Below, one piece after another: positions 1-9,694 of a stretch of DNA of 64,000 nt. The DNA is taken from the NCBI GenBank assembly GCA_964035575.1, contig OZ037839.1, positions 1,054,001-1,118,000 on the forward strand, given 5' to 3'. The first letter of the stretch is position 1, and each line of letters starts with the position of its first letter. The notes under the pieces are model-generated. The model did no database searches, was not told where the DNA came from, and was given only the letters and a program-made list of their open reading frames with translations. Position numbers and translations under genes: made by a program. The DNA comes from Rhynchopus sp. YZ270_cl-10 (lineage: Eukaryota > Euglenozoa > Diplonemea > Diplonemida > Diplonemidae).

Positions 1-374
1 GTTGTCTGGGGATGCTGTTCTGTTCTTTGCCAAGTCTTATCATGCACAGCGATGTGATCAGATATGGCGGAAAAAGGGGGGTGTTTCTATTATGATCACC
101 CGTGGTGGTGTGGAACCACTGGGGCAGAATATTACTACGTAAAACATCTTCCACACCAAAGTGTGGATTCGTGTTATCCTCGTTCGAGAAAAGGTAATTA
201 AGATTCTTCCCAAGTGTTCACAGGTGTATCCAAAAATGCAGTTCAATAGGTTCACCCAAGTGTCGTTCACACAAAATCACCACACCCCCCAAATCCTCCT
301 GCTTGCGTTGCCCCCGCTTGTCCTGCCCCAAACCCCCCAAACCCCTCTGTTCATCCAGCTTGTCCTGCTCCTGT
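1..374. other. 3' flank of gene A, no gene seen
   Basis: Bases 1-95 match 20848-20945 almost exactly, and the stretch near 105-130 matches 21107-21130. The DNA downstream of gene A is therefore the same as the DNA downstream of gene B, as expected if these genes arose by tandem duplication. The stretch 218-374 is purine-rich on the minus strand and follows the stop codon of gene A. I see no separate gene here. Confidence 0.6.
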
Positions 375-1530
375 TTATGCTGCCCCCAACTCTCCAAATC
401 CTCTTTTTGTTCCTCTTTTTTGTCCTCTTGTGCTTGCATCAATCCCTTCTCTCTCTTGTCCTGCTTTCAATGCAATACATTGTCTTGCACTTCCAGACAC
501 GTCTGTTCGTACTGCCTCAAAAGCTTCTATCCGCACATCTTCGAACTGTTCCGTAATAAACCTTGCGTAAATCTCACGCATACGTTCACGTAAGGTCCGC
601 TTGTCGTAGAGGGGTGGGTCTCCATTCGGGAGAGACAACATCTCGTTAATGTCAATGTTGCCTGGCAAGACGACTGTTGTGAATGCGTTGCAGTTGTGCA
701 GGAAGTCGTCCTCGATCTCTGTGTCCCTGCCAAAACCTGACATGTCCAGCGTGGTCAAGGATGTGCAATCTTGCAGGAAACGTTTATCAATCCGACTAAC
801 ATTGCTCATTCCTGAGAAGTCTGCTGTTGTCAACGCGGAGCACTCTTGCAGCCAGCCGCGCTTAATGTGCATGATGCTGCGCAACACTGATAAATCAACT
901 GTTTGCAATGATGTGCAGTCAGAAAGAAACTCTGGCCCAATGGCTGCGACCCTGCCAAAAGCTGAAAGGTCGATACTACCCAGCGAGGTGCAGCTCCTCA
1001 GAAAGCCGCTACCTACCTTCGCAACTCTGTGCAGTGCTGGCAAGTCAATGGTTGCCAACGAGGTGCAGTTCTGGAGGAAGCCTCTCTCAATGTGTGTGAT
1101 TCTGCGCCATCCTGAGATGTCAATCCTTTCCAACGACTTGCAGTCGCAAACAAAAGCTGCACCAACCTTCGTCACACTCGTCATATGGGATAAGTCAAGC
1201 TCTGTGACGCCACTTCCTGCGAGGAACCTGTTCCCTATCACCGTCACAGTGAACCCTGACACGTCAAGGCTTGTCAACGATGTGCAGTAAGAGAGACAGC
1301 CATACCCGATGTGCGTAACGTTGCACAATCCCGACAAGTCAACAGTTTCCACCGACGTACACTCGGAGAGGAAGCCGTCCTTAATTCGTGTCACACCAGA
1401 CACAGCAGAGAGATCAAGTCTCGTAAACGATGCTCCCCACAGGAAGTAGTCCGGAATAACAGTCGCAACCTCCGCCTGAAGAAGCAGAGAAGCCACCTCA
1501 GGATCCTTCACAGTCGCCAACCTCGCTTCG
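375..1530 (-). pseudogene. Gene A, C-terminal half: LRR part of a split ubiquitin-like/LRR protein
   Basis: This frame encodes about ten BspA-type leucine-rich repeats (LRR_5-like) of 25 residues, with the pattern V-T-x-I-x-x-x-F-L-x-x-C-T-S-L-x-x-I-D-L-S. It ends in the tail GFGELGAA shared with genes B, D and F. It begins at E-A-R-L-A-T-V, the linker that in whole paralogs follows the ubiquitin-like domain. That domain for this gene lies 18 kb away at 19892-20169 on the same strand. The two halves are separated by a LINE and an older relative, each flanked by a copy of the target site. The reading frame stays open into the LINE 3' end up to 1715, so a chimeric start is possible but unproven. 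LRRs of this kind usually bind proteins; the partner is unknown. Confidence 0.85.
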
Positions 1531-1981
1531 ATAAACGTTTTTAAAAATAGGATGGAGCACCCCGGTCCGAAAAGGAATGCAGCCACCCCTGGCTTCAGGC
1601 TCGCGAACCCAGCGTTGATGTAACACAGGGTTTCACGGGCCAAAAACCAGAAAGAAAAATGAAAAATTGAGGGTTCAACGACTGCGCCAACTGGTCTCAT
1701 GCGACGTTGAACCAACTTAAAATCTAGAATCTTGTGTCAACTTGTAAAGAAAAGCAATGAATATTAAAAGTTACCGGTTTCAGGCGTGGTGTACACGTCT
1801 GCTGCCATCTACGCTGGGATAGCAGTCCGGCTTGAACTTGGGGTCCAACAACAGTGCCAAGTGGACTTATGCGTCGCTGTGTCAACTGAAAAACAATGAA
1901 AAACAAGAATGTCGTTGAGGAAGATTGAAATGCATGAAAAAAACAAATGCATGAAAAAAACAAGAAGAACAAGGTAAATCT

Positions 1982-2576
1982 CTACAGAGGGTGCTGTCCT
2001 AGCTTGTCCTCTTTCGTTGTCTCGCCCACACTAAGCTTCTCAACGGCCGTGCAGGCGAGCTTTGTGGCGTTCACGTTGTTACTGCTGTCGATGTGCACCA
2101 ACGTGATGCTTCGGGTCGCTCTCAGCTTGTCAAGCTCACCCCGCGCCTCTTTCTGGAGGTGGGCGACTGCCGCGTATGGTCTGCAGTGCTCGTTCACCTG
2201 GTCAACCACGGTTCTACTGGATCCGTAGATGTTCAGTGGTGGGGTGTCTGTGTCGCTCTTCAGGTATTCGAGGCACATCAGCAGTCCTTCATACTCCGCG
2301 ACGTTCAGGGGTGTGTCCGCCAGGCGACTACTGGCTGTCCACCGCACCTCGCCGTCTATCTCGAGGCGTGCTCCAGCGCCCGATCCCTGGCAAGTGTTTT
2401 TCTTCACCCTCGCCCCCGGCTGCCTCACGTTGCAGTATCCGCCGAAGAAGATGCGAGTGTGTCCGGTGGGTTTCTTAGGCTTGCGTCGATCCTGCTTCTG
2501 CTGCTTCTGCTCAGCAGCCAAACGGATGTGCTTCGCAATTCTGTTCGCTCTCTCCTGTTTGCAGTCCTCTTCTAGG
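1982..2576 (-). pseudogene. LINE RNase H-like domain, C-terminal part of the RT ORF
   Basis: About 195 residues follow the RNase H layout: a first strand with FFGGYC, NVAEYEGL (the helix with the conserved glutamate), IYGSSRTVVDQV, and NVNATKLAC near the end. Compared with canonical RNase H, the first, third and fourth catalytic aspartates appear as G, S and T; only the glutamate remains. The domain is probably not catalytic as written. It is out of contact with the RT ORF only because the TIR element 2577-3412 and one copy of tctagg lie between them. With that segment discounted, the codon phase on both sides agrees. It ends at a stop codon at 1982, right before the LINE 3' UTR. Confidence 0.7.
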
Positions 2577-3412
2577 CATACTGTGCAGGCGAGCCGTTTT
2601 TAGGCGAGTTTTTCGTTTTCCTGATTTTCAGGAAAAACTCGCCAAAAACTCGCCCTACTCGCCCATTACTCGCCTATTACTCGCCAAAACTCGCCAAAAA
2701 CTCGCCAAAACTCGCCTAAACTCGCCTAAACTCGCCTAAACTCGCCAAAAACTCGCCTAAACTCGCCCCAATTTGGGTGCAAATCCTGGTGCACATACGC
2801 ACCTTGGGGGTGAAAATGTGCACCAGGATGTGAAAATGGAGGGCGGGGGTGACTGATGACAACATGCCACTCGAAAACACACAAAAAAATTGAAATTGTG
2901 TCACTTGTACGTCTAAAGGCAACCATGTCACGGCAGTGGCTGACAGGCATGTATGTAAACATTTGCTCCAGGGGAAGATCCAGGCGTGCCATAGATCCCG
3001 GGGGACAAGACGTGCTACAATCCGGAGGATGACGAAGACATGAGCCGGGGCTACACTCGCTATACAACAATGTCCTCGCCATGCCGGTAAATGGCAACCC
3101 TGCAGGCCACCCCCACGACTACATCGCACCCATCTGTGCAAGCTTCATGGATCCGCAGAAGCTACAGCTGGACTGGTGGTACTGGTTGTGGAAGCCTACA
3201 AAGCAAACTGTAGAGGTCTTGTTCAAGTGGAACGAAAAAAATTTTCTCTTCAAAACTCAAATTTCCCTCATATTTTCGTGTGTACACTTTTCCCAAGGTA
3301 AAATCCCTACCAAAAAAAAAAAACTCGCCAAAACTCGCCCCCCAAAAATAGGCGAGTTTTAGGCGAGTTTTTGGCGAGTAGGCGAGTTTTTTTTACTCGC
3401 CCGCACAGTATG
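2577..3412. mobile_element. 836 bp TIR element (MITE-like) inside the LINE
   Basis: The termini are inverted copies of catactgtgc followed by (a/g)ggcgag, at 2577-2593 and 3396-3412. They are flanked by a perfect 6 bp duplication tctagg (2571-2576 and 3413-3418). Inside both ends there are many short copies of actcgcc or its complement ggcgagt (2587-2770 and 3326-3400), like the subterminal transposase-binding repeats of DNA transposons. No transposase is visible, so the element is non-autonomous. A 6 bp duplication is unusual; Dada elements make 6-7 bp duplications, but the family is not assigned here. Confidence 0.8.
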
Positions 3413-6400
3413 TCTAGGGGTGGGAGCTCTGTGTTCGTCCAGGATTTGTTTCCGTTGCAGAGGGTTGGCAGGGACCGGATCGTCTTGAGCACCTCAGCTG
3501 GTTCGGTGAGGATGGGTCGTCTCGTGATCGCTAGGGTTCCCCACTTGATGCCTAGGTCTAATGGGGCGAACACTTTGCTCTTGGGGTAGATGGTGCCCGA
3601 GAAGAGGTACGCGTTTGCTGCCACTATCTTTGCCTTAGCCATCCAGTTGCTGAACCAGGTGATTTTGTCGGTGATCATGGAGCTCTCTCGGGAATTGGGT
3701 TCCTCTGTGGTGAGCTTTGCTCCTGTGTGCGCTTCGAAGTCCAGCGCCAGCTCCAGGTGCGAGACGTGCTGTGATTTCCCATTGGACACCGTCGGCCACT
3801 TTAGGCTTTCCAGCCACTCCTTGAGTGCGAGGTATCCTTCCGCTTTGTACGGCCACGCGTCTGGCACCTCGTCAGGAAGTACTCCTATGTAGGTCTCGTA
3901 TGGGCCTTCTGGTTCCCATGTCCAGGGAAAATTGTCCATTTGGCTCGTCTTCGTTGTAGTGGTACCGCGTTTTCTCTTGTCCTCCCTCTCTAGGGCGATG
4001 TCTGAGTACATGAGAAGCAGCAGCTCTAGGGCTTCTCTGTTCGGCACTTCCGGAATCATCTGGAAGCCGGCGGGGAGAATGGCGTTGAGGCGCAGGCATT
4101 TCGGCCAGCTTTCTCTTACTGCTGGATCGGACACTCCTGCGTATTTGTGCTGTTCGCGTATGTGTGCGGTGTGGCTGCATTGTTCCCACATGTGTTCAAA
4201 GTCCTCCACACCTGTGCCGCAGTGCTCGCACGTGTCACTGGTGCTCATCTTCATTCTTTTGCGCCTGTCCTGTGTGAGCTCCGCTCCTGCAAGAATGTTC
4301 CTCATGTACCCTGCACGCAGTGGATCTGTGTTCTTGTAGCTGTTCCACACGGCGTTGATCGTGCGATAATCGATGCCATCTTTAACCCCTTGCATGTCCT
4401 CCCTCCTTGTCTCGAGTCTACGGCAAAAATCGTCCCTGATACCGTCTCGGAGTTGGTGTCGAAGAAGGTCACCCTCGGGTTCGTCGAGGTTCATCTGTGT
4501 TGTGTGCGGGGGCAGTAGGGTGTTGTTCTCCCAGCGCCAGTTCATGGATTGGGTGGTGCGGAGGAGGATGTCTACCGGTCCACAGTATTTTACTCTCGAC
4601 GTCCGCTTCAGGATACGGATCTCGTCTATTAGGGTTCTAATCTCCTGGTTCTTCCCCATGGTGTAGAGCGCGAGCAGGCGTTGGTACTTGAGGTAGGATG
4701 TTGGGTCTGTCCGGTGTAGCGGGTTCAGCACTCCCCTCACTATTTCACTGCATCTGCTAGGTAGGCCCCTCCAAATTGCCGCCGTCACTGCTTTGGTGAG
4801 CCTTCCAGCGGTGGTGGACAGCGGCTCGTACGTCTCGCAGCCGTAGAGTGCCATGGGCATTATTTTTGTCGCCACCAGTTCGGCTCTGCCTTCAAAGGGG
4901 ACGTTGAGGTGAGGGATACGTCGCGCACATGTCTCAGCTTTGCGCACTCGCTTGTCCAGCTTTGTCGCTGCTTCCTTTTTCTTGGCTACGGCCAGTCTGA
5001 TCACTGCGCCGAGATTGTCCAGTTCCTTCTTCTCCTGTCTCAGCTGGGTGTCTCCGAGCATGAGCTCCAGCTTTTCGGTCTTGGCTGTCGAGAAGGAGAA
5101 ACTACTTCCGTACGTGAGGTCAGTCTTGGTGGCGAAGTCGTGGGACACTGTGAGGCCTTTCCTCAATTGTACGGTGTTGTTCGAGGTCATGGTGGTGTCG
5201 TCCGCGTACAGGCTTGTCCGACATCTGGTTTCCGTCCGAACCGCCGCCTCCCACACTGCTAGGAGGGCGTTCAGCAGGATAATGCTCAGCGCACATCCCT
5301 GCAGAATGCCATTGTTCGCTTTGAACTCCTCACCGACCGTACCGTATAGTTTGAACCGCCTCTTCAGGTCCCTGTACATGCTCTTGAGGGGCCGCGTGAT
5401 CTTCATGTCGATCCCCATTTTCTCCACAAGACTGAAGGTTATGTCCCACGGTATGGTGTCGAAGCATTTCTTAATGTCCAGAAATACTCCTCGCAGCGTG
5501 TTCCCCGACACCATTGCTTTTTCGACCAGGAGTGCGGTGAGGTAGAAAGCGTCACGTGTTCCGTGCCCAGTCCTGAAGCCGTGCATGGATTCCGGTGCCC
5601 ATGTCTCTTGCCACACCATCAGGCTCGTCAACCTTGTCTTTGCCCATAGCCGATATACCGCCGACATCACGGAAATTGGTCGGTGGTCGAGTGGTTGTGG
5701 GTTCTCCACCTTGGCGATCATGCTCACGGTCGCGTGGAGGAGAGCTTCTGGCCATACGCCCGTCTCTTCTACTTGGTTGAGGATTGATGCCAGCCTGTCG
5801 AAGATCCCCGTTGGGAGAAGCGCAAGTTCTTCTGGGTGCCATCCGTCTGTGCTGGGGGCCTTGCCCTTCGGCATGCTCTCGGCCACGGCTTTCAGCATCC
5901 TTCCGGTGAGGGGTTCTACGTGCATCGGCCGTTGAGGTATGTGTGTGCCAAACCTTTCCTCGAACGCTTCCCACGTGGGTGTGTCACTCAGGGTGTTGTG
6001 CTTTTGGAGTATGGGAAGCCATGCCTCACGCAACCACGTGTCCATGTCCTCCACATTCGCGGTCTCTTCCGTCCCGCGCTTCATCGTGTTGCACCGCACT
6101 TTGGCTCCGTTGAGGCGCTTGTAGATGAGCCCTGGTGTGGTGTGCCATTGCGTGCGTATCATGCGGTATCTTTGCGTGGCCCTGTCCCTCTCCAGGTTCT
6201 TTCTGGCAGTTTCGAGTCTCTGGTGCAGGCGCTGTATCAGCTCCAGTGTCGTGCTGGCCTGCGGCTCCTCCTCTGGGGTAGCGTCGAGAATGCTCACCAG
6301 CCCTGCCTTCGCTTTGTCCCACGCCTTGCGTGCGCTGGGTGTGAGGGCTCCTTTGGTGCGTAGAGTGTTGCCGACCTCAGTTAGTCTGCGGATCGTCTTC

Positions 6401-6702
6401 CGGATGCGCGTCATCTTGAGGGTCTCTCCTGCGTCGCCTTCGCGAGACTGTCTGCTGCACAGCCAGGTGCGTCGAAGTTTGGGTGGTCGGCCTTTGCGGA
6501 AACATGCTGCTGAGTTGTCGTCTCCCTGCCGTGCCCAGAAGTTGGTCGCATCCTCATTCCATGCTTTCCACTTGTCCTCTACCAATGTGCTTGCGTGCCA
6601 TTGTGCTTTGGAACCATCGCAGATCTCTTCAGCCTCCTTTTCCAGGTCTGCCTTCGTTTTCTTCCTGCTCAGGTCATCCTGTTGTAGCATAGGGGGCCTT
6701 TC
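3413..6702 (-). pseudogene. LINE reverse transcriptase (truncated, interrupted ORF)
   Basis: This is a non-LTR reverse transcriptase of about 1090 residues. Motif A reads LDIKKCFDTIPW near 5444-5482, motif B contains LQGCALS, and motif C is YADD at 5198-5209, so the catalytic aspartates are kept. After the RT comes a zinc-finger-like segment with the spacing C-x2-C-x7-H-x4-C-x2-H near 4170-4230. A further domain with the string ELALDFE then follows; it resembles the post-RT region I associate with some algal and dinoflagellate LINEs (from memory). The frame runs open into the TIR element at 3412, and the RNase H continues on the far side in the same phase. The 5' end, where an APE-type endonuclease would be expected, is missing. 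The first 39 or so codons upstream of 6702 are flanking repeat and not part of the protein. Confidence 0.85.
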
Positions 6703-6946
6703 CAGTCGCCAACCTCGCTTCGGTAAACGTTTTTTAAAAATAGGATGGAGCACCCCGGTCCGAAAAGGAATGCAGCCACCCCTGGCTTCAGGCTCGCGAA
6801 CCCAGTATTGCAGTAACACTGGGTCTCACGGGCCAAAAACCGAACAAAGAAAAGGAAAATGTTTGGGTTCAGCGACAGCGCCAATGGGCTGACGCGAGGC
6901 TGAACCAACTTAAAATAAAATAACACTCAATCCCAAATTTTTGTCC

Positions 6947-7303
6947 AAACTGGGTATTTTTTAAAATAAAGAACAACTATTCAAAACCGTAAAATTCTTG
7001 CTTTAATTGATTTTTCTGGTAAAACCTATGAACACGCAAAAAAAATCGACCAGATTCGTTGAGTGACTAAAACCCAATCACCCATAGAGAGAGAGACCCA
7101 AAACGGTGATTTTCCCTGTAATTCCTTAAGGAATTGCCTTTGCCATTTGAAAAAATATTATGACCGCAAAAATGGCAACATGTAATCTGTGATGCTCAAA
7201 AGTGCAAAATTCTTGCTCCAATGGATTCTCCGGGTATATATTGTACCTGGAGAATATGCTCATATCACTCTTCAGACCATCTGGGGTATGGTCACACACA
7301 GGT
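6947..7303. other. Unique left segment of the 10.3 kb element, no gene
   Basis: The sequence aaaattcttgct(t/c)(t/c)aat(t/g)gatt recurs twice within it (near 6990 and 7206). The stretch 7160-7206 matches, in inverted orientation, the stretch near 63521-63560, which lies beside the tyrosine recombinase fragment. I see no coding potential. Confidence 0.5.
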
Positions 7304-8079
7304 AGTATACACAGTATACACAGTATACACAGTATACACAGTATACACAGTATACACAGTATACACAGTATACACAGTATACACAGTATACACAGTATAC
7401 ACAGTATACACAGTATACACAGTATACACAGTATACACAGTATACACAGTATACACAGTATACACAGTATACACAGTATACACAGTATACACAGTATACA
7501 CAGTATACACAGTATACACAGTATACACAGTATACACAGTATACACAGTATACACAGTATACACAGTATACACAGTATACACAGTATACACAGTATACAC
7601 AGTATACACAGTATACACAGTATACACAGTATACACAGTATACACAGTATACACAGTATACACAGTATACACAGTATACACAGTATACACAGTATACACA
7701 GTATACACAGTATACACAGTATACACAGTATACACAGTATACACAGTATACACAGTATACACAGTATACACAGTATACACAGTATACACAGTATACACAG
7801 TATACACAGTATACACAGTATACACAGTATACACAGTATACACAGTATACACAGTATACACAGTATACACAGTATACACAGTATACACAGTATACACAGT
7901 ATACACAGTATACACAGTATACACAGTATACACAGTATACACAGTATACACAGTATACACAGTATACACAGTATACACAGTATACACAGTATACACAGTA
8001 TACACAGTATACACAGTATACACAGTATACACAGTATACACAGTATACACAGTATACACAGTATACACAGTATACACAG
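7304..8079. repeat. Microsatellite, 9 bp unit cagtataca, about 86 copies
   Basis: The array is perfect or near perfect and reads as long spurious frames in several phases. The unit contains the palindrome gtatac. It is joined to the next array by the short spacer ggggattggg and the 14 bp palindrome tacagtatactgta. Confidence 0.95.
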
Positions 8080-8100
8080 GGGATTGGGAGTACAGTATAC

Positions 8101-8888
8101 TGTACAGTACAGTACAGTACAGTACAGTACAGTACAGTACAGTACAGTACAGTACAGTACAGTACAGTACAGTACAGTACAGTACAGTACAGTACAGTAC
8201 AGTACAGTACAGTACAGTACAGTACAGTACAGTACAGTACAGTACAGTACAGTACAGTACAGTACAGTACAGTACAGTACAGTACAGTACAGTACAGTAC
8301 AGTACAGTACAGTACAGTACAGTACAGTACAGTACAGTACAGTACAGTACAGTACAGTACAGTACAGTACAGTACAGTACAGTACAGTACAGTACAGTAC
8401 AGTACAGTACAGTACAGTACAGTACAGTACAGTACAGTACAGTACAGTACAGTACAGTACAGTACAGTACAGTACAGTACAGTACAGTACAGTACAGTAC
8501 AGTACAGTACAGTACAGTACAGTACAGTACAGTACAGTACAGTACAGTACAGTACAGTACAGTACAGTACAGTACAGTACAGTACAGTACAGTACAGTAC
8601 AGTACAGTACAGTACAGTACAGTACAGTACAGTACAGTACAGTACAGTACAGTACAGTACAGTACAGTACAGTACAGTACAGTACAGTACAGTACAGTAC
8701 AGTACAGTACAGTACAGTACAGTACAGTACAGTACAGTACAGTACAGTACAGTACAGTACAGTACAGTACAGTACAGTACAGTACAGTACAGTACAGTAC
8801 AGTACAGTACAGTACAGTACAGTACAGTACAGTACAGTACAGTACAGTACAGTACAGTACAGTACAGTACAGTACAGTACAGTACAGT
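8101..8888. repeat. Microsatellite, 5 bp unit gtaca, about 157 copies
   Basis: A perfect pentanucleotide array follows directly after the palindrome at the end of the 9 bp array. The unit contains the palindrome gtac. It gives only spurious open frames. Confidence 0.95.
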
Positions 8889-9694
8889 GCGATTCACATA
8901 TCAGACAAGATCTCGTTAGGCGTATACTTCTGGGCCTCGTTCACTTCATAAACCACAGATGCAATTTTTTGAGCCTACGACCCCACATTTAACTCATTTC
9001 GATCCGCTGATTTCAATCCCAAAAAATATTTCAAAAAAATATTTCTGGTGTGGCACCTTAACCGATTCTCCGTGGTTCTACCCGTTGTCCCTCCGTAAAG
9101 GGGGGGTATGGATGTTGGAAAACAGGCCTTCATATGCACCTTCGGTACAACGTCGCAGGCAGGCCAAACAGCGTTTTGAATTTGTTGTTTGTGAGCTACC
9201 CGCATGTGGAAGGCCCACTTCTCAGAATTCACGACATTTTTTCTCGACCCGATTGGTGGAGTACATATTTGTTATCACCCCCTGGTTACCCTACTGACAC
9301 ATTTTCAAAAGAATCGGCGTTAAAGAAAATCAGAATGCTCGATGTTCACGCGTGGGATAGTTTTTCACGAGTATAAAGTACGGTGTGAACAGCTCATGTA
9401 TTGGTGCACTCTCTCTGATCTCTTTGACCGGACATATGTGCAACACATGCACTCCTCCTCGCGTGTGCAGTTGATGAAGCTGTTGCAAGCGTCTTATCCA
9501 TTGCAGTCTCAAGAGAAATACGTCTGACAGCAGACGAGTTCGGGGCCGGACATCCACTCAAATGCAGGACATGTCTCTAATGTCCTAATCCTGTGCACCA
9601 AGCACCACCCCAGGCGCTTCGCGGCAAAGGGCAGGCTTAGCCCAGCCCTTAGCCGCGAAGCGACTGGGGGGTCTGGGGGGCGGAGCCCCCCAGC
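8889..9694. other. Unassigned segment between microsatellite and satellite
   Basis: Several short open frames occur on both strands (for example 8959-9297 and 9134-9376 on plus, 9330-9557 on minus), but none resembles a family I know. The stretch aaccgattctccgtggttctaccc near 9060 recurs at about 63640 with few changes. The right end carries two strong hairpins at 9615-9662 and 9673-9693. It may hold decayed transposon coding sequence. Confidence 0.4.
9615..9662. other. Hairpin pair before the satellite array
   Basis: The arms cgcttcgcggc and gccgcgaagcg (9615-9625 and 9652-9662) enclose a second pair, aagggc and gccctt. A further palindrome, ctgggggg-cggag-ccccccag, follows at 9673-9693, immediately before the first satellite unit. 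GC-rich stem-loops of this kind can act as terminators or replication barriers; the role here is unknown. Confidence 0.6.

Larger units (their letters stand above)
1531..6702 (-). mobile_element. 5'-truncated LINE with RT and RNase H, inserted at a specific site in an LRR gene
   Basis: The element reads on the minus strand, 5' end at 6702 and 3' end at 1531. It is flanked on both sides by the 20 bp sequence cagtcgccaacctcgcttcg (1511-1530 and 6703-6722), a target-site duplication of host coding sequence. It encodes a reverse transcriptase, then a degenerate RNase H, then a 3' UTR of about 450 bp that ends in ...CCTATTTTTAAAAACGTTTA on the minus strand rather than in poly(A). No endonuclease domain is present and the RT frame is open from the first base, so the copy is 5'-truncated. 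The same 3' UTR occurs at 6723-6922 plus 17220-17390, at 27296-27640 and, as the terminal 65 bp or so, at 39282-39345. A TIR element at 2577-3412 interrupts it. Confidence 0.85.

Noticed and set aside
7202-8992. Very long open frames over the microsatellites (repeats of IHS, YTV, QYST and similar)
   Set aside because: They arise because short perfect repeats have no stop codon in several frames on both strands. No start context or non-repeat domain supports translation.
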